Part shown: positions 1 to 6,586 of the stretch, in pieces
How positions within the stretch are numbered: the stretch's first letter is position 1
Layout of the letters: every line of letters starts with the position of its first letter
Assembly: GCA_002725365.1 (NCBI GenBank)
Contig: PBOW01000070.1
Location: 5,295-13,592 of the forward strand
DNA from: Chloroflexota bacterium
GTDB lineage: Bacteria; Chloroflexota; Dehalococcoidia; UBA2979
Reading direction: 5' to 3'
DNA length: 8,298 nucleotides
Position numbers and translations under genes: made by a program
The notes under the pieces: model-generated
The model's database searches: none
What the model was told of the DNA's origin: nothing
The model's input: only the letters and a program-made list of their open reading frames with translations

Positions 1-723
1 CCTGGCTCTTATACCCATGTTGATCCAAGGAGCGTCGGTAATATCGAGCGAGTATTGGTGTCCGAATTATCGGGTCGAAGAAATATCGCCCAAAAGTTGA
101 AAGAACAGGGAAGTTCACTCGAACTATCAGAAGCTCAGGCAGAGAAAGTTCTGTCACGAATCAAAGCACGGGAAGCAGAGGGTTCAGTATTTGAATCAGC
201 TGAAGCGTCTTTTGAGATGGTTGCCAGGCGCACACTTGATAATTACCGACCGGCGTTTACGTTGGAAGATTTCGTTATCGTTGAACGACGTCGCCCAGAT
301 GCAGGAGAAATTGTAGGTGCAAAACCGGATTCAAAAGCCGGTACTGAAAGTTCTGGGAACAAGCAACCTGCAGCTCTTACCTACAATGACATGCAGGCCG
401 AAGCAATGATTAAAATACGCGTTGGTGACCAACTAACGCAGGTTGCGGCCGACGGTAATGGACCAGTGGCTGCCATGGATGCAGCGGTCCGCAAAGCATT
501 AACCGAAAATTATCCGGAAATTGGGGATACCTATTTAACCGACTACAAAGTCCGAATAATCGACTCCAGCTCTGGGGCCGATGCTGCTGTCAGAGTGCTA
601 GTTGAGTCCAGTGATGGACGAACCAGATGGCGTACAGTTGGTGCTTCAACCGACATAATCGAGGCATCTTGGTTAGCACTCCAGGACGCCTACGAATACT
701 GGATTATTCACAACCAAGAGTAG
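1..723 (+). CDS. cimA: Citramalate synthase (CimA-type), 3' part of gene
   Basis: The open frame runs in from the left edge without a start, so 240 C-terminal residues are visible. The GTG at 55 is internal, because conserved sequence continues upstream of it (YTHVDP at visible residues 4-9). CimA of the LeuA-like family condenses pyruvate with acetyl-CoA to (R)-citramalate, giving a threonine-independent route to 2-oxobutyrate and isoleucine. The visible part starts at the end of the catalytic barrel and its linker (VLVSELSGRRNI, then AEASFEM), typical of the CimA subgroup rather than LeuA. A charged, Ser/Gly-rich linker follows (about residues 95-130). The regulatory/dimerisation domain then shows AADGNGPVAAMDAAVRKAL, DYKVRI, VRVLVESSDGR and STDIIEASWLALQDAYEYW, all standard for the LeuA C-terminal domain. 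The catalytic half lies outside the window. A 2-isopropylmalate or homocitrate synthase is possible but less likely given the linker region. Confidence 0.9.
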   Translation, partial: PGSYTHVDPRSVGNIERVLVSELSGRRNIAQKLKEQGSSLELSEAQAEKVLSRIKAREAEGSVFESAEASFEMVARRTLDNYRPAFTLEDFVIVERRRPDAGEIVGAKPDSKAGTESSGNKQPAALTYNDMQAEAMIKIRVGDQLTQVAADGNGPVAAMDAAVRKALTENYPEIGDTYLTDYKVRIIDSSSGADAAVRVLVESSDGRTRWRTVGASTDIIEASWLALQDAYEYWIIHNQE

Positions 724-733
724 ACTATTGACC

Positions 734-749
734 AGAAAACTAGTTTTCT
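734..749. repeat. 16-bp perfect palindrome between convergent genes
   Basis: AGAAAACTAGTTTTCT reads the same on both strands. It sits between the stop of the citramalate synthase gene (723) and the stop of the minus-strand zinc-ribbon gene, overlapping the latter's TAG by two bases. In RNA from either strand it could fold as a six-pair AU-rich stem with a CUAG loop and the U-run in the 3' arm. Its position suggests a weak bidirectional terminator, but the stem has no GC clamp and no further U-tract, so this is inference. Confidence 0.4.
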
Positions 750-963
750 ACAGTCGCAGCTTCCCGTGAGAAGGCTGACGGCGACGTTGCTTACCAGCTG
801 CCAACTGCTCTTCTTTCTCGATATCGGCCGGGTCACAGCGCTCCTGCTCATGCACGTAACCACAGGCCACACACGAGCCGAAGAGACCGTACCAGTCCTC
901 TTCTATAATCATCATTCCCTGACAACGGGGACACCGCTTGGGCGGTGTACTTACAATTGGCAT
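748..963 (-). CDS. Small zinc-ribbon protein, function unknown
   Basis: A 71-residue protein with two CxxC knuckles, CPRC at residues 11-14 and CVAC at 31-34, separated by 16 residues. This is the classic four-cysteine zinc-ribbon spacing. The ribbon is followed by an acidic stretch (DPADIEKEEQ) and a strongly basic tail (KQRRRQPSHGKLRL). There is no signal peptide or membrane segment, so it is presumably cytoplasmic. The basic tail would suit nucleic-acid or ribosome contact, but this is inference and no named family is recognised. The ATG at 963 is supported by GGAGG nine bases upstream. The gene stands alone on its strand, converges on cimA, and has its own promoter and a c-di-AMP riboswitch leader. 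That leader is the main argument that this short frame is a real, regulated gene. It is not part of the divergent cobalamin operon. Confidence 0.8.
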   Translation of the reverse strand: MPIVSTPPKRCPRCQGMMIIEEDWYGLFGSCVACGYVHEQERCDPADIEKEEQLAAGKQRRRQPSHGKLRL

Positions 964-972
964 GACAACATA

Positions 973-977
973 CCTCC
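973..977 (-). promoter_or_regulatory. Ribosome binding site of the zinc-ribbon gene
   Basis: Minus-strand GGAGG lies nine bases before the ATG at 963. It fixes the start of this short gene and lies just downstream of the riboswitch terminator hairpin, so translation depends on read-through. Confidence 0.75.
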
Positions 978-981
978 GGAT

Positions 982-1007
982 AACAAAACGCCCCAGTAAT
1001 ACTGGAG
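982..1007 (-). terminator. Riboswitch-associated intrinsic terminator hairpin
   Basis: On the minus strand CTCCAGT, ATT loop, ACTGGGG forms a seven-pair stem (one G-T pair), followed at once by CGTTTTGTT. It lies 17 bases after the 3' end of the c-di-AMP aptamer and before the ribosome binding site of the zinc-ribbon gene. This is where a transcriptional expression platform should be. The stem is short and the U-tract interrupted, so termination is probably partial. An alternative pairing could block it: CGCCC at the aptamer's 3' edge (1025-1021) can pair with GGGCG of the terminator's 3' arm (993-989). Confidence 0.65.
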
Positions 1008-1024
1008 TTAACGCTGATCCGGGC

Positions 1025-1137
1025 GCCGCCGAGGTTAGCTGTCGGGTTCGGGCCGATCAGAAAAAGCCCGTCTCAACCCTGAGATTGAGATTCACCCCTC
1101 ATTTGGTTCCCCCGGTTCCCTAAGGAAATTAGGCGGC
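1025..1137 (-). promoter_or_regulatory. Cyclic di-AMP riboswitch aptamer (ydaO-yuaA class)
   Basis: Read on the minus strand, the conserved blocks of the ydaO class appear in order. GCCGCCTAAT opens the closing stem (1137-1128). GGGGGAACC and GGGGTGAATC follow, then AGGGT, then CCCGAACCCGACAGCTAACC with CTCG, and finally GGCGGC (1030-1025), which closes stem P1 by pairing perfectly with GCCGCC (1137-1132). A peripheral hairpin CGGGC/GCCCG (1070-1066 with 1053-1049) carries a 12-base loop. Members of this class bind c-di-AMP and usually turn expression off when the ligand is abundant, typically before potassium uptake, osmolyte or cell-wall genes. Here the only gene downstream on the same strand is the 71-residue zinc-ribbon protein. 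A promoter lies just upstream and a terminator just downstream, so the switch is intact and probably works at transcription. The assignment is from motif recognition; a covariance-model search would confirm it. Confidence 0.95.
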
Positions 1138-1158
1138 CACACAAGTCGTGACAGCCCA

Positions 1159-1187
1159 ACTCTACGCAAAATTACTAATCATGTCAA
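1159..1187 (-). promoter_or_regulatory. Sigma-70-type promoter for the riboswitch transcript
   Basis: The minus strand carries a perfect -35 TTGACA (1187-1182), a 17-base spacer and TAGAGT (1164-1159), which matches the -10 consensus at four of six positions. Transcription would start near 1152, about 15 bases before the aptamer's first stem. The position relative to the riboswitch strengthens the call. Confidence 0.7.
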
Positions 1188-1248
1188 GATGCCACGACCA
1201 CAGACAACTAAAATATGTATGTAGCGAATCTCCAAGAAAATCTGATCT

Positions 1249-2361
1249 ATGACTGCAAATTCAATCATCGTCGAAACTGTCCGCGCTATTGAAGGACTCG
1301 AAGTACCATATGATGCCGCACTGAATTCTGCGAAACAAAGGCAAGCTCAACTCACTAAGCCAGTTGGATCATTGGGTAAGCTCGAGCTCCTTGCGCTGCG
1401 TGTTGTAGGGATCACCGGCAATATGTCACCAGTTCTAAAAAATAAAATCATATATATAGCTGCGGGAGAGCATGGGGTAACAGACGAAAATATATCAGCC
1501 TATCCTCAAACGGTAACGCCACAGATGGTGTCGAATTTCTTGAGCGGTGGCGCAGCCATAAACGTTCTCGCTAACCAACTAGGAATCGGGGTTTTAGTCG
1601 TAAACGCAGGGGTATATGGTGATTTTGCCCCGCACCACATGCTAATTGATTTAGGGATACCTACAAGAACGGCAAACATAAGGACAGGACCGGCTATGAC
1701 CAACGATGTCGCGGCCGAAATCGTAAGTAAAGGGATCGAACTCATATCTTCTCGGCACCTTGACGAACATATAGATATCGTCGGCCTAGGTGAGATGGGA
1801 ATAGGCAACAGCACATCCGCGAGCGCAATAATATCTGCGAATTCGAAGCTGGATCCGATGTATACAACGGGAATAGGAACAGGACTTGATGAAGCGGGAC
1901 ATCAGCGAAAGATACAGGTGATTCGCGATGCACTAGAGATAAATCAGACGGTATTGAACAAAATTTACACCGACCCTATCGAAAAATCAATTTCCTACCT
2001 AGCCGCAGTCGGTGGACATGAAATTGCGGCTCTAACAGGTATCGCCCTCGGTGCTGCTGCTAATCGAATTCCAATCGTAGCGGACGGACTAATCTCCACG
2101 GCCGCAATTCTATTGGCTCAGATAGCGCAGCCAAAATTAGCTAACTTCGTTATTCCTAGCCATTCTTCGACCGAACCGGGGCATTCGATCGCCCTCGATA
2201 GTATGCAGCTAGATCACCCGCTATTGGATCTAGAAATGAGACTTGGTGAAGGTACTGGCGCTGCGCTTGCAATAGGATTCTGTGATCTAGCTTGTCATTT
2301 ACTGAATGACATGTCTACATTTGATGAGGCAGAAGTGGATCAATCCAATCAAAGTAAGTAA
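1249..2361 (+). CDS. cobT: Nicotinate-nucleotide:dimethylbenzimidazole phosphoribosyltransferase
   Basis: CobT makes alpha-ribazole 5'-phosphate from nicotinate mononucleotide and 5,6-dimethylbenzimidazole, activating the lower ligand for cobalamin assembly. The 370-residue length fits the family (about 350). Family motifs run in order: RQAQLTKPVGSLGKLE (31-46), AAGEHGVTDENISAYP (71-86), GLGEMGIGNSTSA (179-191), VGGHEIAALTG (254-264) and RLGEGTGAALA (331-341). Glu334 corresponds to the catalytic base, Glu317 in the Salmonella enzyme. The start at 1249 is forced: an in-frame TGA lies at 1243-1245. No strong ribosome binding site is visible. The gene heads a cobT-cobS-cobU cluster. The 111-base leader between the minus-strand riboswitch and the start shows no cobalamin riboswitch. 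A TAAAAT at 1209-1214 could be a -10 element, but no convincing -35 accompanies it. Confidence 0.96.
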   Translation: MTANSIIVETVRAIEGLEVPYDAALNSAKQRQAQLTKPVGSLGKLELLALRVVGITGNMSPVLKNKIIYIAAGEHGVTDENISAYPQTVTPQMVSNFLSGGAAINVLANQLGIGVLVVNAGVYGDFAPHHMLIDLGIPTRTANIRTGPAMTNDVAAEIVSKGIELISSRHLDEHIDIVGLGEMGIGNSTSASAIISANSKLDPMYTTGIGTGLDEAGHQRKIQVIRDALEINQTVLNKIYTDPIEKSISYLAAVGGHEIAALTGIALGAAANRIPIVADGLISTAAILLAQIAQPKLANFVIPSHSSTEPGHSIALDSMQLDHPLLDLEMRLGEGTGAALAIGFCDLACHLLNDMSTFDEAEVDQSNQSK

Positions 2362-2404
2362 AAATGATTCGTGCTTGTTGACAATTCAGACAAGGATTTG
2401 AGAT

Positions 2405-3205
2405 ATGGCCCCCAAAGATCTTTTAGTACAAATAAAGACAGCAATTGGATTTCTAACCGTGCTTCGAATTCCCAGTGTTGGAGTTCAGCCAGATGATGTG
2501 TTTGCAAAATCAACTGTTTGGTTCCCGATTATAGGACTCCTCATAGGTGCGATAGCGTACGCTACAGGTAGCTTGGCCACCGCTCTTTTCAGCCACAATA
2601 TAGGGGCAATCACTATAGTGACTTTTTTATCGGCCGTATCTGGCGGTTTGCATCTTGATGGCCTGGCAGATACCGCTGATGGGATGGCAACCCCAGGTGA
2701 TAAAGCCGATAAATTGGGAGTGATGAGCGCCGGGAACACGGGACCGGCAGGTAGCGCAACTCTAATAATGGTGCTCCTGTTGCAATGGGCAGTTATAGCA
2801 GAAATCCTGCAAATCGAAAGTAATATCATGAGATTCATGGCTATCACAGGATCTGTTCTTATATCTCGCTGGACAGCCATCCCTATGTCTGCTTTCTTTC
2901 GGCCAGCCCGCCTAAGTGGATTGGGAAAGTCGATGCAGTTAAAGCCTAAAGCCCCTACTACCACAATCGGACTGAGCATTGGGCTCGTATTGATCAGTCT
3001 TTTGGTGGGATGGAGTGGGATTGTGTTCCTAGTTGTTGGATTACTTTCAAGTACTTTTGTATGTCAATTAGCGGCACGACAAATAGGCGGGATTACAGGT
3101 GATGTTCTAGGCGCCAGCATCGAGATTTCACTAACCGTTACGCTTTTACTATTCCTATTCGTCAGTATGCAAACAGACTTTATACCGTCACCATTATGGG
3201 GCTGA
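2405..3205 (+). CDS. cobS: Adenosylcobinamide-GDP ribazoletransferase (cobalamin synthase)
   Basis: CobS is a polytopic membrane enzyme that joins adenosylcobinamide-GDP to alpha-ribazole (or its phosphate), the final assembly step of adenosylcobalamin. Its 266 residues include the signature GGLHLDGLADTADG (80-93), an Asp-rich Mg-binding motif, and the C-terminal GGITGDVLGASIE (228-240). Hydrophobic helices fall at about 38-62, 65-80, 115-135, 140-155, 188-220 and 240-256. The segment after the first motif reads GVMSAGNTGPAG (105-116). This resembles the RGDxGPAG form of actinobacterial relatives rather than the MKDSRxGxxG of enterobacterial CobS. AAGGA at 2392-2396, eight bases before the ATG, supports the start. 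It follows cobT by 43 bases and precedes cobU by one base, so co-transcription is likely. Confidence 0.95.
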   Translation: MAPKDLLVQIKTAIGFLTVLRIPSVGVQPDDVFAKSTVWFPIIGLLIGAIAYATGSLATALFSHNIGAITIVTFLSAVSGGLHLDGLADTADGMATPGDKADKLGVMSAGNTGPAGSATLIMVLLLQWAVIAEILQIESNIMRFMAITGSVLISRWTAIPMSAFFRPARLSGLGKSMQLKPKAPTTTIGLSIGLVLISLLVGWSGIVFLVVGLLSSTFVCQLAARQIGGITGDVLGASIEISLTVTLLLFLFVSMQTDFIPSPLWG

Positions 3206-3206
3206 A

Positions 3207-3794
3207 ATGTCAATTGAACACGCAAGTAGCCTCACTCTCATTACTGGAGGAGCACGGAGTGGGAAATCTACTTTGGCTCTCAATTTGGCTGAAGAGTTGA
3301 TTTCCAGTGGCTTCGACAACCCTCTTTTTATAGCCACGCTTCAACCCGAAGATCCTGAAATGGATTACCGGGTAGAACGACATAAAAAACAACGGAGTCA
3401 AAGCTGGCAAACAATTGAAGAATCGATCCACTTGCCTGAACTTTTAGAAACTACGATCGGAAATCCAATAATTATTGACTGCATCTCCATATGGGTGACA
3501 AATTTGATCTTCAGTACCATAGATCTCGATATCGAGTCGATCGAAATATTAGATCAGGAGTCGATGGATAGATGCGAAACATTGGTTGCCAGTCAGACTG
3601 AGCGACTTATTGATGCAGCAAGGGAAAGCAAAGCTCACGTGTTTTATGTAACAAACGAGGTCGGATTTGGGATAGTGCCATCCACTCCAATCGGTCGGTT
3701 ATTCAGGGATATACTAGGACACACTAACCAAACCATCGCCCAAGCAGCTGACCGAACATTTTTAACAATTGCTGGAAAGACCCTCGAACTCTAA
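3207..3794 (+). CDS. cobU: Adenosylcobinamide kinase / adenosylcobinamide-phosphate guanylyltransferase
   Basis: This bifunctional enzyme phosphorylates adenosylcobinamide and then transfers GMP to give adenosylcobinamide-GDP, the substrate of CobS. The 195 residues begin with a P-loop, GGARSGKS (14-21). RHKKQRSQSW follows (58-67), with His59 at the place of the guanylylated histidine of Salmonella CobU (His46). Next are IIDCISIWVTNLI, matching the family's DCLTLWLxNL, and TNEVGFGIVPSTPIGRLFRD with LGHTNQTIAQAAD near the C terminus. These make a complete domain of usual length. The ATG lies one base after the cobS stop, so translation is probably coupled. It is the last gene of the cluster. 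No convincing terminator is visible in the 33 bases before the convergent crotonase gene. An alpha-ribazole phosphatase (cobC) is absent from the window. Confidence 0.95.
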   Translation: MSIEHASSLTLITGGARSGKSTLALNLAEELISSGFDNPLFIATLQPEDPEMDYRVERHKKQRSQSWQTIEESIHLPELLETTIGNPIIIDCISIWVTNLIFSTIDLDIESIEILDQESMDRCETLVASQTERLIDAARESKAHVFYVTNEVGFGIVPSTPIGRLFRDILGHTNQTIAQAADRTFLTIAGKTLEL

Positions 3795-3827
3795 ATTAAC
3801 AGTGTTCCAACTCGCATCCTTTTCCCA

Positions 3828-4637
3828 CTATTTGCCCTCAAAATTTGGTTTGCGCTTCTCACGAAATGCAGCCGGTCCCTCTCGAGAATCAGTAGTAGAT
3901 TGAACAATCGCCATAGCAGCCTGTGCCTGCTCAAGACCTTCCGCGAATGATTGGTCAAGTCCTCTATAAACTAGCCGCTTTGCCAACTGCATCGCGATCG
4001 GTGGTCCCTCTGCCAACTTGGTTGCATACGAACGGGCTTCCGCCATCAAATCATCATGCGGGAATACTTGGTTGACATATCCAATGTCGAGAGCGGTGGC
4101 AGCATCGAAGAGATCGCCACTCCATATGAGCTCTAACGCCTTTTGTAGGCCAACGATTCTTGGCAATAACCATGCGCCGCCGTCTCCTGGAATCAGACCA
4201 ACGTTGACGTACGACATCCCGAATCTTGCGGTATCCGAAGCTAGCCGAATGTCTGCCATGGAAGCCATATCCATGCCGGCGCCCACGGCCGCCCCGTTGA
4301 GAACTGCGATATAAGGTTTGTCGCAGTATTGAAGAGCCTGTGCTACTCGATGCACTGAGTATCTGAGCGAATTTCGACGTTCGCCAGCATTCTTCTCTGC
4401 CATAAGTACGCGGTCATCACTGCTCGCCTCGGCTTTAAGATCAGCTCCGGCACAAAAAGCTCTCCCCGCCCCTGTAACAAGAAGCACCCGTACTTCATCG
4501 TCCTCAGTCGCCTGCTTAATCGCATCAGCCCACTCAGCCAATAATTCCGTACTAAAGGAATTCATTCTCTCTGGCCGGTTTAGCGTAATAGTCGCAATGC
4601 GGTCTGAAACTTCATACGTTACAGCGGTGTATTCCAT
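3828..4637 (-). CDS. Crotonase-family protein (enoyl-CoA hydratase/isomerase-like)
   Basis: The 269-residue protein has the crotonase fold. Motifs are ITLNRPERMNSFS (17-29), LLVTGAGRAFCAGADLK (52-68), which carries the first oxyanion-hole amide (Ala63), KPYIAVLNGAAVGAGMDMA (107-125) and RFGMSYVNVGLIPGDGGAWLLPRIVG (138-163, with Gly140 as the second oxyanion residue). Family members act on acyl-CoA thioesters as hydratases, isomerases, hydrolases or lyases. Of the two catalytic glutamates of rat enoyl-CoA hydratase, the Glu164 equivalent is present (Glu169 in KALELIWSGD). The Glu144 position, normally in a QPE motif, holds Tyr143, so classical hydration is doubtful and the true reaction is unknown. 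The minus-strand AGGAGG at 4647-4642, four bases before the ATG, is a strong ribosome binding site. The gene is monocistronic here, convergent with cobU and divergent from the lipoprotein gene. By eye its GC content is somewhat higher than its neighbours'. Confidence 0.9.
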   Translation of the reverse strand: MEYTAVTYEVSDRIATITLNRPERMNSFSTELLAEWADAIKQATEDDEVRVLLVTGAGRAFCAGADLKAEASSDDRVLMAEKNAGERRNSLRYSVHRVAQALQYCDKPYIAVLNGAAVGAGMDMASMADIRLASDTARFGMSYVNVGLIPGDGGAWLLPRIVGLQKALELIWSGDLFDAATALDIGYVNQVFPHDDLMAEARSYATKLAEGPPIAMQLAKRLVYRGLDQSFAEGLEQAQAAMAIVQSTTDSREGPAAFREKRKPNFEGK

Positions 4638-4682
4638 GTGTCCTCCTGAGTCTCTTCAAGTTACAAGCCAACTATCGGGGCG

Positions 4683-4694
4683 AAAGTATACTTT
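4683..4694. repeat. 12-bp palindrome in a divergent promoter region
   Basis: AAAGTATACTTT is a perfect palindrome in the 123-base gap between the crotonase start (4637) and the lipoprotein start (4761). It contains TATACT on both strands, so it could hold a -10 element facing either gene, or an operator half-site pair. The -35 regions are poor in both directions. A second AT-rich run, TATATA at 4717-4722, is another -10 candidate for the lipoprotein gene. The function is unproven. Confidence 0.3.
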
Positions 4695-4760
4695 ATGCCC
4701 TGGGTCGCTGACATAGTATATATCTTGTGAGCTTACTAATGAGATCAAAGAGAAAACTGA

Positions 4761-6527
4761 ATGAATCCTATTCCTGTTAAAGCTAAGTTGATTATTATGT
4801 CAGCGCTGTTCCTGACAATAGTCCTGGCGTGTACGGAAACTGATCTTCCAAGACCAAAACGAGTATCGTCTGACCCTGAATCCACCATCGAGCCTACACC
4901 AACACCCAAAGTAATTTCTCGCCCCTCTCCGTTAAGAATATTCAGTACGACAACAGAATCAAACATCATCCCCAGGGGCATCAACGAACAACTCAGTAAA
5001 ACGATAGTTCATATCGTCGCAGCAAAACTCGCCACTCAGGGTTCTCCGACTGATCTGAGAATCGATAATACCCCGATGGAAATAGTCGATTCCACCACTG
5101 GCGTACTGATCGACAATGACAATAATCTAATACTCTGCGACTTTGCATCAGTGAATCTCTTTGACCGTTCGGCGAACAAGCGCTACGACGGTTTATATGT
5201 AATTACCAACCGAAACCCCTCGGAACCTGAAGTTGAATATCAAGCAGTTCTACTTACGGCAAATATCGAAAAAGACTTGGCAATTCTCAAATTCGCGAGT
5301 TCAGAAGATGAATCACTGCCAGTTCTCCCTCAAGTAGACATTTCAGCAATAGCACCCCGACAGGCTAATCACAGAATTAGGATTTTTGGATTCGCAGGGG
5401 CACCCTTAGAACCCTCCATCCATATCGAGATCTCAATGGTGGATCTGTTGAATAAAAATCTTGAGTCCATCAGTCTATTAGACCCCATATCGGACTCAGG
5501 AGAGGATAAATTCGCCGAATTCATCAAGCTCTCCAAGGTGCCTGGACCACTCAGGAGCGGAATATTGTTCTCAGATCGAGGAACATTCATCGGCATTCTT
5601 ACTGCAACGGATCAATACCACGGGTCAACCCCGATAGTCGGCAAAACCATAGATACGATCACAAGAGCGTTCGCAGGTACAGAAGCCCTAACGGGCTTGA
5701 ATGAACCGTACAGAAAGCACTTTTCGGCGGACACAGATACAGAGCAAACTGATCCATTTGTGTCTATTCCAATCTTCAGTTCGATCCATAAAATAAATCC
5801 CGCGGGTCGGCAATTAGCCGGTATCGATAAACATTTCATTACTGCAGAAGAAATTCATTATGAGTATCTAGTCTCTAGGCTAAATCAACCTGTCGAGGTA
5901 ACTGAGGTATGGCTCTACGAAGGGCAGCCAGTTGAACGGCTCTCACAGTCACTGTTAGTTCAGCCTGATGCCGACATTTGGCATGGAGGCACTCTCGTAG
6001 CCGCCCGAGTGATAGATGCGCTCGATCTACCGACGGCAGAAGTGAGAGCTAACCGATCAGTAGTACTTCCGGAAGGAATCTGGCAATTAAGAATCTCCGT
6101 GGACGGAATACAGACAGCAGCGGGCTCATTCACAATCTCTAGTCAAATATTAGACAAGTCTGAAACAATCGAGAAAGGCGATTCATCTGCAAAAGACTCG
6201 CCTACCCTTGACAGATTCAGATGGGGCACAGAGGTCGACAGTGAAGGAACGGTGATCGATGCTCTTAGTGCTGACAGTGACAAAATTCTCCTCGGCTTCA
6301 ATTACAATGGATTCGAGAATGGCCAGGTATTCGGATGGCGTGTCTACTATGGCCCGGAACTAGTCTATTCTTCACAGGAAATTCCTTGGGTATTCGGCGA
6401 AGCTGGGGTATTTTGGATAGGCTACATTCCCGAGCAGCCGATTTGGGCCGGTTGGTGGGAATTTGAAATTTACGTAAATGGTGAAATAATTACTCAAACT
6501 GGCAGAACAGTGCAAGTTCCTGAATAA
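4761..6527 (+). CDS. Lipoprotein with degenerate trypsin/HtrA-like domain
   Basis: A 588-residue exported protein. Basic residues (Lys7, Lys9) and a hydrophobic stretch lead to a lipobox VLAC with Cys24, so it should be a lipid-anchored surface protein. A Pro/Ser/Thr-rich linker spans about 26-58. Residues 75-305 resemble trypsin-like S1C (HtrA/DegP) domains: LSKTIVHI, STTGVLIDNDNNLILCDFASV (the place of SGSGVIxxxDGxILTNxHVV), EKDLAILKF (170-178) and SGILFSDRGTFIGILT (266-281, the place of GNSGGPLFxxxGxVIGI). Aligned by eye, the catalytic His becomes Ala129 and the Asp is kept (Asp172). The Ser is displaced (Arg265 or Ser266), so protease activity is unlikely. Residues 362-588 are beta-rich, with two similar segments ending in LPEGIWQLRISVDG (436-449) and PIWAGWWEFEIYVNG (560-574), possibly a duplicated Ig-like domain. 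No function is known. It is preceded by only a weak purine-rich ribosome binding site. Confidence 0.75.
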   Translation: MNPIPVKAKLIIMSALFLTIVLACTETDLPRPKRVSSDPESTIEPTPTPKVISRPSPLRIFSTTTESNIIPRGINEQLSKTIVHIVAAKLATQGSPTDLRIDNTPMEIVDSTTGVLIDNDNNLILCDFASVNLFDRSANKRYDGLYVITNRNPSEPEVEYQAVLLTANIEKDLAILKFASSEDESLPVLPQVDISAIAPRQANHRIRIFGFAGAPLEPSIHIEISMVDLLNKNLESISLLDPISDSGEDKFAEFIKLSKVPGPLRSGILFSDRGTFIGILTATDQYHGSTPIVGKTIDTITRAFAGTEALTGLNEPYRKHFSADTDTEQTDPFVSIPIFSSIHKINPAGRQLAGIDKHFITAEEIHYEYLVSRLNQPVEVTEVWLYEGQPVERLSQSLLVQPDADIWHGGTLVAARVIDALDLPTAEVRANRSVVLPEGIWQLRISVDGIQTAAGSFTISSQILDKSETIEKGDSSAKDSPTLDRFRWGTEVDSEGTVIDALSADSDKILLGFNYNGFENGQVFGWRVYYGPELVYSSQEIPWVFGEAGVFWIGYIPEQPIWAGWWEFEIYVNGEIITQTGRTVQVPE

Positions 6528-6586
6528 CAGGATACCGATTGACAGAGTTGTGGTAAGTAATTTCCGTAAGCTTGGGAGTATAAACA

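Noticed and set aside
766..1123. Plus-strand open frames across the zinc-ribbon gene and riboswitch
   Set aside because: They show no recognisable protein features and are antisense to a gene with a clear zinc-ribbon motif and to a structured RNA.
1138..1248. Cobalamin riboswitch upstream of cobT
   Set aside because: Only scattered GCCAC strings occur, without the B12 box context or the paired core, and the structured part of the intergenic region belongs to the minus-strand c-di-AMP riboswitch.
2378..2406. TTGACA before cobS as an internal promoter
   Set aside because: With a 17-base spacer the -10 would be AGATAT overlapping the cobS start codon, which would leave no leader or ribosome binding site in the transcript.
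2485..2979. 164-residue minus-strand frame within cobS
   Set aside because: It is the antisense shadow of a well-conserved CobS sequence and has no recognisable domain.
3795..3827. Terminator between cobU and the crotonase gene
   Set aside because: No inverted repeat followed by a T-tract could be found in the 33-base gap.
6539..6567. TTGACA before npdG as a promoter
   Set aside because: The perfect -35 hexamer has no acceptable -10 at 16-18 bases (TTTCCG, TTCCGT, TCCGTA), so it is mentioned only under npdG.
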